Part shown: positions 35,111 to 43,302 of the stretch, piece by piece
How the letters are laid out: every line of letters starts with the position of its first letter
How positions within the stretch are numbered: the first letter of the stretch is position 1
NCBI GenBank assembly: GCA_947629455.1
Contig: CANRDT010000003.1
Coordinates: 1-64,000 of the forward strand
Length of the DNA stretch: 64,000 bases
Source of the DNA: an uncultured Ruminococcus sp.
Lineage (GTDB): Bacteria > Bacillota > Clostridia > Oscillospirales > Ruminococcaceae
Reading direction: 5' to 3'
The notes under the pieces: model-generated
What the model was told of the DNA's origin: nothing
What the model saw: only the letters and a program-made list of their open reading frames with translations
Database searches by the model: none
Made by a program: the position numbers and the translations under genes

Positions 35111-37048
35111 ATGCTCCTGAGTATAGAACATATTTATAAATATTTTAACGGCGAGCCGCTGCTAAAGGATATTTCCTTTACACTTGACGACAAAGAGACC
35201 GTGGGACTTATCGGCTCAAACGGCTGCGGAAAATCCACGCTGCTCAACATTATCACGGGTTCGGAAAGCTTTGACAGGGCAGCGGACGGCATAGGTTCGG
35301 TAACTCTCTCCCCCACTGCCGCTGTAGGCTTTCTCAGACAGAACAGCGGTCTTGATTCCTCACTTTCAATAAAGGAGGAAATGCTCAGGGCGTTCGGCGA
35401 TCTGACGGAAGTCCGCAGGAGAATGACGGAACTGGAATCGGTCATGGTAAAGGAGAGCGGCGCAGGACTGAATGACGTCAACATCGAGTATTCCCAGCTT
35501 GCGGCTTATTTTGAGTCGCGCGACGGCTACCGCATGGACGTGAAGATCAGGCAGGTGCTTAACGGAATGGGTTTTGCCGAAAAGTCGGACGGGCAGATAG
35601 TTTCCACCCTTTCCGGCGGCGAAAAGACACGTCTTGCACTGGCAAAGCTGCTGCTTGAAGACCCCGATCTTCTCATACTTGACGAGCCTACCAATCATCT
35701 CGATCTCAGGACGCTTATGTGGCTGGAGGACTACCTCAAAGAATACCGCGGCTGCATACTCATAGTTTCGCACGACAGATATTTTCTCAATAAAATATGC
35801 AGCCGTATCTGCGAAATAGAAAACGGCAGGCTGACTTCCTATAAGGGCGGATATTCGGCATATCTCGTACAAAAGAAAATGGACCGCGACCGCCTGATGA
35901 AAGAATATGAATCCCAACAGAAGGAGATAGCAAAGCTGGAGGAATATGTTATCCGCAACAAGACGAGAGCCTCCACCGCTAAAATGGCAAAGTCGCGGCA
36001 GCATATGCTGGACAGGATAGAGCGTATCGAAAAGCCTGTCTTTTATGAAAAACCGCCCTCTATAAGGCTTGAATACGACATTGAGCCTACGAAAGACATA
36101 CTTAAAGTAACCGACTGCCCTGTTTGCGTCGGCGAAGGAGCGGAGCGCAAAGTCCTTGTCAGAGCTCTCGACCTGCATATCCGACGCGGCGAACACGTCG
36201 GGATAATAGGCGACAACGGCGTGGGCAAATCGACCATACTCAAACTGATACAAGGTCTTGTCCCGCGATACGGAGGAGAGATACTCTGGGGCAGGAACGT
36301 AAAAATATCCTATTTCGATCAGGAGCATAACGATCTCGACCCATACGCCACGGTAATGGAAACGGTGGACAAGCGGTTTCCCCTGCTTACTCCGCAGGAG
36401 GTACGCAATATGCTCGGCGCGGTCAGGCTGACGGGCGAAAACGTGTTCAAGCCAGTATCCGTGATAAGCGGCGGCGAAAAAGCCAAGCTCTGTTTTGCTC
36501 TTATGGCTTTTGAACGCGGCAACGTACTCATTCTCGACGAACCGACAAACCATATTGATCTCAATACCAAAGAGGTTTTGGAGGACGCTCTCGCGGAATT
36601 TAAAGGCACGGTCATAATAGTTTCCCACGACAGATACCTGCTTGACAAGACGGTAAACAGGATCGTTGAGATAAGCGCGGAGGGTGCGAGAGTATTCGAG
36701 GGAAATTTCGAGCTCTATGAAAAAACTATCCGTCAGGAACGGCTTGAATCGGAGCAGGCAGAACAGCTTGAAAAGCAGGAACGCCTTAAAGAGGAATATA
36801 TCCGCAGCAAGCAGGCAAAATACCGCTCCAAAGAACAGCGTGCCGCCGATGCGAAACGCCGCGCAAGGATAAAGGAGCTTGAAAGCGAGATAGAATCGCT
36901 GGAGGAGCGTATCGCCGAGCTTTCGGCGGAAATATCACAGCCTGAAACGGCGGCGGACTTCGCTCTGATGAGTGAAAAATGCAGCGAGCTTGAAAACTGC
37001 CGCAAAACTCTCGATGAAAAAATGGAAGAGTGGGCGCAGTTGGAATAG
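35111..37048 (+). CDS. ABC-F family ATPase
   Basis: The 645-residue soluble protein has two ABC cassettes: Walker A GSNGCGKST and GDNGVGKST, signatures TLSGGEKTR and VISGGEKAK, and LDEPTNHLDL/LDEPTNHIDL. The cassettes are separated by a helical linker with the arm-like RNKTRASTAKMAKSR, and a charged coiled coil (about 555-645) ends the protein. It has no membrane part. ABC-F proteins act on ribosomes as translation factors or antibiotic protectors; this one looks like the housekeeping YkpA/YdiF/Uup-like groups rather than a known resistance class, but that is not settled. Confidence 0.93.
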   Translation: MLLSIEHIYKYFNGEPLLKDISFTLDDKETVGLIGSNGCGKSTLLNIITGSESFDRAADGIGSVTLSPTAAVGFLRQNSGLDSSLSIKEEMLRAFGDLTEVRRRMTELESVMVKESGAGLNDVNIEYSQLAAYFESRDGYRMDVKIRQVLNGMGFAEKSDGQIVSTLSGGEKTRLALAKLLLEDPDLLILDEPTNHLDLRTLMWLEDYLKEYRGCILIVSHDRYFLNKICSRICEIENGRLTSYKGGYSAYLVQKKMDRDRLMKEYESQQKEIAKLEEYVIRNKTRASTAKMAKSRQHMLDRIERIEKPVFYEKPPSIRLEYDIEPTKDILKVTDCPVCVGEGAERKVLVRALDLHIRRGEHVGIIGDNGVGKSTILKLIQGLVPRYGGEILWGRNVKISYFDQEHNDLDPYATVMETVDKRFPLLTPQEVRNMLGAVRLTGENVFKPVSVISGGEKAKLCFALMAFERGNVLILDEPTNHIDLNTKEVLEDALAEFKGTVIIVSHDRYLLDKTVNRIVEISAEGARVFEGNFELYEKTIRQERLESEQAEQLEKQERLKEEYIRSKQAKYRSKEQRAADAKRRARIKELESEIESLEERIAELSAEISQPETAADFALMSEKCSELENCRKTLDEKMEEWAQLE

Positions 37049-37073
37049 TCAACACCGCTCGGCTTTCACACAA

Positions 37074-37287
37074 GGAATTCAATTTTAAAATTTTGTGTAA
37101 GCATTTTTTATGCAGGCGGTTATATTTCATTGAATAAAGGAATCTTTTTTGCTGTTTTCCTCGCCAACGGCGAGGAAAACAGCTTTTAGTGTATATTTTC
37201 CGCCTGCGGCGGAAAATATACCCCGAAACAGACTATTTTCCCCAATGGGGGGGAAAACAGTATCCGTAAAGTTGAAAATTGATTTTC
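37074..37287. repeat. Modular palindromic intergenic repeat
   Basis: It opens GGAATTCAATTTTAAAATTTTG and ends AAAATTGATTTTC. Inside are perfect palindromes: GCTGTTTTCCTCGCC around AAC, GTATATTTTCCGCC around TGC, and a GGGGGAAAA/TTTTCCCC type unit. The same units recur in other orders at 47.3 and 51.3 kb. No gene is seen in this 318-nt gap. Confidence 0.8.
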
Positions 37288-37366
37288 GTGGTCTTCACAC
37301 AATTGACTTTCGCTCAGTATAATATAATGACAGCGCGCAAAAATACGCCGTATTGGGGGTGAGATT

Positions 37367-37900
37367 CTGGATATACAGCAGATCTCGGAAAACTGCGCGA
37401 GGATAGTCCTCGATCCGTATGATTGTGAAAAGCTGGAATTATCCTTTGAGAGCTTTGAAAACGGCGATGAAAATACCGCGGAATTTCTTTCATATATGCT
37501 TACTCTGCTGCGCAGCTCCACGGCGTTCGATCTTCAAAAGGGAGCGGAGGTCTCGGCGGACGTATACGAGCAGAACGACGGCGGACTGGTAATATATCTT
37601 TCCTTTATCAGCGTTTCGGAAAAGCCGCTGACAGCCGTGACTATCAGGCACAAGGATCCGACAGATTTTTTCACTTCCGTCCCTGCGCTGACAAATTCAT
37701 CTGCAAATGATATTTCCTCCGCCGCACTGTACGAATATGAAGATCTCTACGCGCTGATAGTGTGGTTCAATATTTCTAAAAGCACGCTCAGCAAGCGCCT
37801 TTCATATATCCCCGGACTGACATTCAGCCGCATAAAGGCTGAAAAAATAAGAGAGTACGGAAAACTCATTTCCGACTCTCCTTTAGAACTTTTTATATGA
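37367..37900 (+). CDS. MecA-like adaptor protein, non-ATG start
   Basis: The track begins at an internal ATG (37496), but the frame is open back to a GGGGGTGAG ribosome site, giving about 177 residues from CTG at 37367 (ATT at 37364 also possible). The added N-terminus (DIQQISENCARIVLDPYDCEKLEL) is like the first strand of MecA adaptors, and the C-terminus (IKAEKIREYGKLI) like their last helix. MecA targets proteins to ClpC for breakdown. The middle linker is short, so this is a divergent member. No clpC is in the window. Confidence 0.55.
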   Translation: MDIQQISENCARIVLDPYDCEKLELSFESFENGDENTAEFLSYMLTLLRSSTAFDLQKGAEVSADVYEQNDGGLVIYLSFISVSEKPLTAVTIRHKDPTDFFTSVPALTNSSANDISSAALYEYEDLYALIVWFNISKSTLSKRLSYIPGLTFSRIKAEKIREYGKLISDSPLELFI

Positions 37901-37911
37901 TACGTCCGACA

Positions 37912-38556
37912 TCATCTGAGGGAATCCACCGCGCTTTTCATATCCTCCGCGCCGAACAGATAAGAACCCGATACCAGTACATTACAGCCGTTTTCTCTGA
38001 CAAGAGAGGCGGTTTTTTCGTTTATGCCGCCGTCCGTTTCAATAAGCATATCAAGACCGCGCCTGTCACATTCCTCCCGAATAATGCGTATCTTGCGTAG
38101 CATACCATCCATAAACGACTGACCGCCGAATCCCGGTTCTACCGTCATAACGAGTATCATATCAACAATGTCGAGATATTCAAAGACTTCTCGCGCGTCG
38201 GTAGAGGGCTTTATCGAAATGCCTGCTTTGGCTCCGCAGTCATGGATAGCCGAGATCACCTGTGCAGGAGAATCGGCAGCCTCGAGGTGAAATGTTATAT
38301 ACGATGCACCGAGCTTGGCGTAACGGCTGACATATCTTATCGGATCGCAGATCATCAGGTGAACGTCGAGCGGCAGACTCGTCAGCTGCGAAACGCTTTT
38401 CAGCACCGGCTCGCCGAATGAAATACTCGGCACGAACATTCCGTCCATAACGTCAAAATGTATCCAGTCCGCTGCGGCGTTTTCGGCGCGGCGCACTTCC
38501 CGTCCAAGCTCGGCAAAGTCCGCCGAAAGCAGCGATGCGGAAACGATAGTTTTCAT
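37912..38556 (-). CDS. rpe: Ribulose-phosphate 3-epimerase
   Basis: The 214-residue TIM barrel has the family motifs SASLLSADF, IHFDVMDGMFVP and LDVHLMI (metal-binding His/Asp), and TVEPGFGGQSF. It interconverts ribulose 5-phosphate and xylulose 5-phosphate in the pentose phosphate pathway. It follows the nucleotidase gene by 31 nt and is probably co-transcribed from that gene's promoter. Confidence 0.96.
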   Translation of the reverse strand: MKTIVSASLLSADFAELGREVRRAENAAADWIHFDVMDGMFVPSISFGEPVLKSVSQLTSLPLDVHLMICDPIRYVSRYAKLGASYITFHLEAADSPAQVISAIHDCGAKAGISIKPSTDAREVFEYLDIVDMILVMTVEPGFGGQSFMDGMLRKIRIIREECDRRGLDMLIETDGGINEKTASLVRENGCNVLVSGSYLFGAEDMKSAVDSLR

Positions 38557-38587
38557 AGGATCAGCTCCTTAAATATGCTCTTAAAGA

Positions 38588-39169
38588 TCAGCACTGCTCG
38601 TCAAGCGTCAGGCTGTAGGAGGACATAAATTCCTCAAGAAACAATTCCGCCTCGGGCAGATCGAGAGAATGTATTGCGTCGGCGCAGCTTTTCTCTGCGG
38701 AGGAAAAATCGCTGTTACCCATCTGACGTTCCTCAACGCATTTTATGAGCGCGGAGATCTTGTCCGCCGCCTTTACGAGCCGCCACAGCTGCTCGTCCTC
38801 GTCGGTATGGAAAAAGAGAGAGCGGTATTCGCCGCGCATATCTTCGGGTAAATATGACAAAAGCTGTTCCTGCGCGTTATCCTCTATCTCCGAATAAACA
38901 TTCTTTATCTGTCTGTTGTAGTATTTTATCGGCGTAGGCAGATCGCCCGTGATTATCTCGGCGGCGTCGTGATACATAGCAAGCAGCGCACATCTCTGAG
39001 CGTCATAGCTTTTGCCGAGTCTCAGATTTCCAAGCACCGCCAGCGCGTGGGCGATAAAAGCCGTTTCAAGGGAATGTTCGCTTATATTCTCCCTGATAGT
39101 GTTTCGCATAAGCGACCAGCGGCTGATATATTTCATACGCGAGATGACCGCGAAAAATTTACTGTCCAT
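38588..39169 (-). CDS. HD-domain 5'-deoxynucleotidase (YfbR-like)
   Basis: About 193 residues of the YfbR type: ISRMKYISRWSLMRN, then the HD metal site (SEHSLETAFIAHAL and MYHDAAEIITGDLPTP) and a distal Asp. It should hydrolyse deoxynucleoside 5'-monophosphates. The track start at 39250 falls inside the promoter's -35 box; ATG at 39169 has GGAGGAG just upstream and matches the family start. Confidence 0.92.
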   Translation of the reverse strand: MDSKFFAVISRMKYISRWSLMRNTIRENISEHSLETAFIAHALAVLGNLRLGKSYDAQRCALLAMYHDAAEIITGDLPTPIKYYNRQIKNVYSEIEDNAQEQLLSYLPEDMRGEYRSLFFHTDEDEQLWRLVKAADKISALIKCVEERQMGNSDFSSAEKSCADAIHSLDLPEAELFLEEFMSSYSLTLDEQC

Positions 39170-39221
39170 AAACTCCTCCATAACGCGCTCAGGCAAGCGG
39201 CAGATGATTTTATCCATATAA

Positions 39222-39250
39222 ATTATATCACAAGCCTTTCGATATGTCAA
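39222..39250 (-). promoter_or_regulatory. Consensus promoter of the nucleotidase-rpe operon
   Basis: On the minus strand TTGACA (39245-39250), exactly 17 bp, TATAAT (39222-39227). It overrides the long-ORF start call. Confidence 0.9.
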
Positions 39251-39267
39251 CGAGGAATATAAGCGTT

Positions 39268-39590
39268 TAGAAGTAAGAGGTTAGAGAAAAGAGGTAAGAA
39301 ATGCTTATTGTGACCTTGTACCGCAATAAATTCAAACCGCCCGATTTGCAAGGTCTGACCGCGCCGCACATTGCAGAGGGCGACAAGCGCGCCCGCGCGA
39401 GGGCAGACTTTTTTGTTATTTTTCCTCCGCCAGCGGCGGAGGTCCTCCCGGACGGGGCATTTCCGCCCGTCCACGGTGCATATCGATTCGCCTTTATAAA
39501 TGGGGCGGAGAAAGTTTTTTGGCATTTTGCTGAAATATACAAAATATAACAATAAGGCTAAATATACCCTCATAAATTGATTTCCGTGTA
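39268..39590. repeat. Degenerate mosaic of intergenic repeats
   Basis: A fragment of the family-A core (AGAAGTAAGAGGTTAGAG near 39268) is followed by a TTTTTCCTCCGCC palindrome arm merging into a GGTCCTCCCGGACGGG unit, ending ATTGATTTCCGTG near 39590. The 82-codon ORF here is built of repeat sequence and is not believed. The GTCCTCCCGGAC unit also occurs near 60.8 kb. Confidence 0.65.
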
Positions 39591-39748
39591 GAGGCTTTTC
39601 CCATGCTAAAACAAACTCTCCGAATTACAATTTTCGTCATAATGCACAAAAATCCTGCCGCGTTTTGCCGCCGACAAGGGGAGGTTTTATACAATCTGCC
39701 GAAAAAGACGGCTGATAAAAATGACTTTTGTCTTTTCGTTCTATCCTC

Positions 39749-39777
39749 TTGATTTTTTCGTCAAAAAAGTGTATAAT
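39749..39777 (+). promoter_or_regulatory. Promoter of the ExbB-like operon
   Basis: TTGATT (39749-39754), 17 bp, TATAAT (39772-39777), about 47 bp before the start codon. Confidence 0.75.
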
Positions 39778-39824
39778 TATATTTATAAATTAACGGCAGG
39801 TGCATCAGCCGGGAGGGCTTGGAT

Positions 39825-40343
39825 ATGAAGGATTTCTTTTCGGTCATAATGATGAACATAATGGGATTTGATATGATAATATTTATTGTCGCGCTGTGCA
39901 ACGCGGCGGTGTATTATCTTACCCGAAAGTCGGCGGACGAGCTTTACAAAAAAATGCATCTGACTGTTTTTGTCCCCGACAAAACCGAGTCGCAGGCAGA
40001 GACCGCTGCGGAACTGGAAAATCTGCGCGAATCGGACGTCGCCGCCATGCGCAACCGCACGGGCAGGCTTTATTCGGTGTTCGTTAATCTTACGGGTATC
40101 TTCCCGTTGCTCGGTATACTCGGAACGGTGGTCTCGCTGCTGTCGCTCGTGCAGGATATTTCTAACGTACAGGGGAATTTCTACGGCGCTCTGACTTCCA
40201 CCTTCTGGGGACTGGTCTTTGCTATTATTTTTAAATTTCTGGACGGCGTTATCAGTCCGAAGATAGAGGATAACGAAAAGACCGTGCAGCTTTATCTCGA
40301 AAGAAACTCAATGAACAAGCTTGACAAGGCGGAAAAGCGATGA
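39825..40343 (+). CDS. MotA/TolQ/ExbB-like ion-channel subunit
   Basis: About 172 residues with three membrane helices (about 12-32, 83-108, 123-146) and a cytoplasmic stretch between the first two, the compact ExbB/TolQ plan. The helix 2 and 3 region (VFVNLTGIFPLLGILGTVVSLLSL; TSTFWGLVFAIIFKF) fits the MotA_ExbB proton-channel domain, including the conserved Gly/Thr-rich turn. It should form the stator-like ring around the next gene's helix. ATG at 39825 follows GGGAGGG. The stop overlaps the next start (ATGA). Monoderm bacteria have no outer membrane for a normal Exb/Tol role. Confidence 0.85.
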   Translation: MKDFFSVIMMNIMGFDMIIFIVALCNAAVYYLTRKSADELYKKMHLTVFVPDKTESQAETAAELENLRESDVAAMRNRTGRLYSVFVNLTGIFPLLGILGTVVSLLSLVQDISNVQGNFYGALTSTFWGLVFAIIFKFLDGVISPKIEDNEKTVQLYLERNSMNKLDKAEKR

Positions 40344-40870
40344 AAAACAAGGGAATGATAATCGAGCTGACCTCGCTGCTGGACGTTATACTCATAATGC
40401 TGTTCTGGGTGATGATAACCTCATCCGACAGGGCGGCTCAGGCGGAAAACGAGGCGCAAAAACAGATAGACGATATTCGCGAGGAATACCGTCAGGAATC
40501 GCAGGACAAGGATATTCAGATCGAACAGCTCGACCGCTATTTTTCCGCAGTGGAGGGCTTTGAGGACGGCGAAATGCTCACGGTGAGCGTTACATATTCG
40601 GAAAACGAGGACGTGCTTTCATTTTCAAGACGGGACGAGGTGCTGTTTTCGCAGACGATGGACGGTCTGACCGACCCCGAAACTCAGCTGCGGCTCGTTC
40701 TGGACGGTCTTACCGCTGACCGTGACGGCGTTATCTTGTGCGCTTTTGTATTTGACGGCTCTTCCGCTCTCTACCGCGACGTTACCGCCGTGAAAGATGC
40801 GTTTGAATCGGTGCGCGGCGATTATGAAAATCTGTATTTTACAATGGTAAATACAAATCCTAAGATATGA
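40340..40870 (+). CDS. ExbD/TolR/MotB-like subunit
   Basis: The 176-residue protein has a short cytoplasmic N-terminus, one membrane helix (about 12-28) with an Asp at residue 15 (TSLLDVILIMLFWVM), a coiled coil (about 30-65) and an extracytoplasmic domain. The membrane Asp matches the proton-binding residue of ExbD, TolR and MotB. With the preceding protein it should make an ion-driven rotary unit. The extracytoplasmic part shows no OmpA-type peptidoglycan-binding motif. Confidence 0.75.
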   Translation: MKNKGMIIELTSLLDVILIMLFWVMITSSDRAAQAENEAQKQIDDIREEYRQESQDKDIQIEQLDRYFSAVEGFEDGEMLTVSVTYSENEDVLSFSRRDEVLFSQTMDGLTDPETQLRLVLDGLTADRDGVILCAFVFDGSSALYRDVTAVKDAFESVRGDYENLYFTMVNTNPKI

Positions 40871-40943
40871 CCGTTTAAAACCGCTGTCTGCGGCGTTTGT
40901 CAAGCCGCGGCAGGGGCAAGTATAATGTAAAGGGGAAATTATT

Positions 40944-41480
40944 ATGGCAGGAAATTACATTCATCCGGCTCAGGAAAAACAGGAAAAACACGAAAAAAAG
41001 CGTCAGAAAAAGAAAAAGAATAAAACTCTAATCTTTTTGATCGTTCTGGCTTTACTCATCGTCTGCCTGCTCCTGCTCTTTAACGCTCTCGGTCTCGGAC
41101 TGGGCGGCGGCAAAGGCGAGGGCGACGGCGGCAAAGATTCAAGCAGCGCTGCCGAATCCGCGGCGGACAGCTCCGTGCCGGACGATTCCTCCGAAGTGGA
41201 AAAGAACGTTTTCCGGGTAAGAATATCCGGCAGCTCGTACATCTGCGACGATAAGGTCTACACGCTTGACGAATTCAAGACTTTTGTTGAAGTTATGGAT
41301 AAAAATACCGTCATCATCGAACTGCTCGACGATAACGCGGTGACAAACGCCGTGGAAAGTATGCATTCAATGCTTGACGAGCTGCAAATATCCTACACCG
41401 ATTCCGTCTACAGCGAGGCAGGTCAGGATACTCAGGCTGATACTTCTTCCTCTGCGGAAGATACCTCCGCCGCTTACTGA
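40944..41480 (+). CDS. Membrane protein with ExbD-like extracytoplasmic domain
   Basis: The 178-residue protein has a very basic N-terminus (KKRQKKKKNK), a membrane helix (about 28-50) lacking an acidic residue, a Gly/Ser/Asp linker, and a small domain (about 90-150; VFRVRISGSSYICDDKVYTLDEF ...) whose strand-helix-strand pattern recalls the periplasmic domain of ExbD/TolR. Without the helix Asp it cannot be the motor element and may be a partner or output protein. It follows the ExbD-like gene by 73 nt. Confidence 0.65.
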   Translation: MAGNYIHPAQEKQEKHEKKRQKKKKNKTLIFLIVLALLIVCLLLLFNALGLGLGGGKGEGDGGKDSSSAAESAADSSVPDDSSEVEKNVFRVRISGSSYICDDKVYTLDEFKTFVEVMDKNTVIIELLDDNAVTNAVESMHSMLDELQISYTDSVYSEAGQDTQADTSSSAEDTSAAY

Positions 41481-41506
41481 TACCGCGCGAAAGGCAGGGC
41501 TTGACA

Positions 41507-42358
41507 ATGTTAGGGATAGTATGCGAAGGAGGCGGCAGCCGCACGGTCTATTCCTGCGGTATTTTGGACGTTCTTCTTGAAGAAAACATCATAGCCGATC
41601 ACTTTATCGGCGTTTCCGCAGGCATTGCTTTCGGAGTATCCTACTGTTCGGGACAGATCGGCAGAAATCTCACTCTTGCAACGCAATTTATGAACAGACC
41701 GGAATACTCGGGAATAAAGCACCTGCTCGATCCGAAAAACCGCAGCTATTACAATCTCGACTACGCCTATTATCAGGTGCCGGACAAGGAACTTCCTTTT
41801 GATATGGATGCATATAAAGCCTTCCCCGGCGATATAATTTCAGTAGTGACGAATCTGCGCACGGGACAGGCGGAGTATCTCCCCTGCGACCGTGACGACA
41901 AGTATTTTACCCACCTCAGAGCAAGCTGTGCGCTGCCGCTGCTCTTTCCGCCAATCGAGATCGGCGGCGAGCTTTATATGGACGGCGGCATTGCCGACTC
42001 GATACCGTACAAACAGGCAATAAAAGCAGGCTGCGACAAACTTATCGTCATTCTTACCCGACCGAGGGATTACATCAAGCGCGACGAACCTGCAATAAAG
42101 CTTGCCTGCGCTTATTACAGGAAATATCCAGGCTTTGTTGAGTCAATGCGCACCCGTGCGGAAAGATATAACCGGACGGTCAGCGAATTGAAAGAGCTGC
42201 AAAGTCAGGGCAAGGTCTTTGTATTCACGCCAAAGAGGACTTACGGTACGCGCCGTACCGAGGGCGATCCGCAAAAGCTGAAAAAGCTCTACGATCACGG
42301 CTACGGTCACGCGCGCTGGGCTATGGACTCGCTGAGAAAATATCTTGGCAGACCGTGA
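41507..42358 (+). CDS. Patatin-like phospholipase
   Basis: The 283-residue protein has the complete patatin catalytic set: oxyanion loop CEGGGSR, nucleophile in GVSAG, and catalytic Asp in MDGGIAD. It resembles the YjjU-type bacterial patatins, with an extra C-terminal region (about 205-283). It should hydrolyse acyl esters of membrane lipids. ATG at 41507 has GGCAGGG ahead. It lies 26 nt after the ExbD-like domain protein, so it is probably in the same transcript. No signal peptide or membrane helix is visible. Confidence 0.9.
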   Translation: MLGIVCEGGGSRTVYSCGILDVLLEENIIADHFIGVSAGIAFGVSYCSGQIGRNLTLATQFMNRPEYSGIKHLLDPKNRSYYNLDYAYYQVPDKELPFDMDAYKAFPGDIISVVTNLRTGQAEYLPCDRDDKYFTHLRASCALPLLFPPIEIGGELYMDGGIADSIPYKQAIKAGCDKLIVILTRPRDYIKRDEPAIKLACAYYRKYPGFVESMRTRAERYNRTVSELKELQSQGKVFVFTPKRTYGTRRTEGDPQKLKKLYDHGYGHARWAMDSLRKYLGRP

Positions 42359-42424
42359 GCCTTGGGAATTGTCCCGAAAAGCCGGAATTTTATAAAAATT
42401 TGTTCTTAGTTTTCACAGAAAAGA

Positions 42425-43279
42425 GTGTTCATATTGAACGGAAAAAAACTTGCTTTGCCTGCCTTGGCGGCAGCTGTCTGGTTTCTTTTTGAAAACGACC
42501 GTCTGGTCACGGATCATTATACGGTAGAAGTGTCCAATTTACCGGATAGTTTTGTCGGAAAGAGGATAGTTCATCTCTCCGATCTTCACCAGAAAAAATA
42601 CCCCGACGGCTACGGGCGGCTGATCGAAAAATGTCGGGAATGTGAGCCTGACTATATTTTCTTTACGGGCGATCTGTTCAGCAGGAACCAGACTGTCCCC
42701 GGCGACAAGCTCACGCTTATGAAAGGACTTCTGAGTATCGCGCCGGTATATTATATAGTCGGCAACCACGAGATCTTCTATCCCGAAAAGGCAAGGTATA
42801 TGAACGACAGGCTGACCGAAGTCGGTGTGAACGTTCTGATAAACCGCCGTGTCCGTCTTGTCTGCAATGACGAGTCGGTCGATCTCTACGGGCTGGCGCT
42901 GCCTATGGAACATTATAAATCTCCGAGCGGCAGCTACCGCAGGCTTGCTCCCGTAACAAAACAAGAGCTTGACTCGCTGCTTGGCACGCCTGACAAAAAC
43001 AGGTGCAGCATACTTCTGGCGCACACTCCCCTGCCGTTTCGCGAATATGCGTCCTGGGGCGCGGACCTCGTTTTTGCAGGTCACGTACACGGCGGAGTTA
43101 TACGTCTCCCCGCTGTCGGCGGACTGCTTTCTCCCGAGAGAAAATTCCTCCCCGAATTTACAAAGGGAGTCTATACCGATGGGGATTCCTCAATGATAGT
43201 TTCGGCAGGGCTCGGAAAATTCAGGCTGATGAATCCGTCTCAGGTGATCTGCGCCGAGCTGAAAAAAAGCGAAAAATAA
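42425..43279 (+). CDS. Membrane-associated metallophosphoesterase (YaeI-like)
   Basis: About 284 residues with a hydrophobic N-terminal segment (about 8-24) and a calcineurin-like phosphoesterase domain: HLSDLH, FTGDLF, VGNHE, LLAHTPLP and GHVHGG supply the two-metal site. It belongs with YaeI/YkuE-like enzymes, which act on phospholipid-type or lipid-linked phosphates. The start could be GTG at 42425 or TTG at 42434. It follows the patatin by 66 nt; both may act on membrane lipid products. Confidence 0.9.
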   Translation: MFILNGKKLALPALAAAVWFLFENDRLVTDHYTVEVSNLPDSFVGKRIVHLSDLHQKKYPDGYGRLIEKCRECEPDYIFFTGDLFSRNQTVPGDKLTLMKGLLSIAPVYYIVGNHEIFYPEKARYMNDRLTEVGVNVLINRRVRLVCNDESVDLYGLALPMEHYKSPSGSYRRLAPVTKQELDSLLGTPDKNRCSILLAHTPLPFREYASWGADLVFAGHVHGGVIRLPAVGGLLSPERKFLPEFTKGVYTDGDSSMIVSAGLGKFRLMNPSQVICAELKKSEK

Positions 43280-43302
43280 TTTTCCGTCAAGGAGCGTTTC
43301 CT

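Noticed and set aside
35366-36628. 420-codon minus-strand ORF opposite the ABC-F gene
   Set aside because: Shadow of an ABC-F gene whose Walker and signature motifs are intact.
39301-39549. 82-codon ORF in the gap before the ExbB gene
   Set aside because: It consists of degenerate palindromic repeat sequence and lacks a ribosome site.
39825-42358. Calling the ExbB/ExbD-patatin run a Zorya defence system
   Set aside because: The ExbB-like protein lacks the long ZorA tail, the ExbD-like protein lacks an evident OmpA-type domain, and no ZorC/D/E helicase or nuclease is present.
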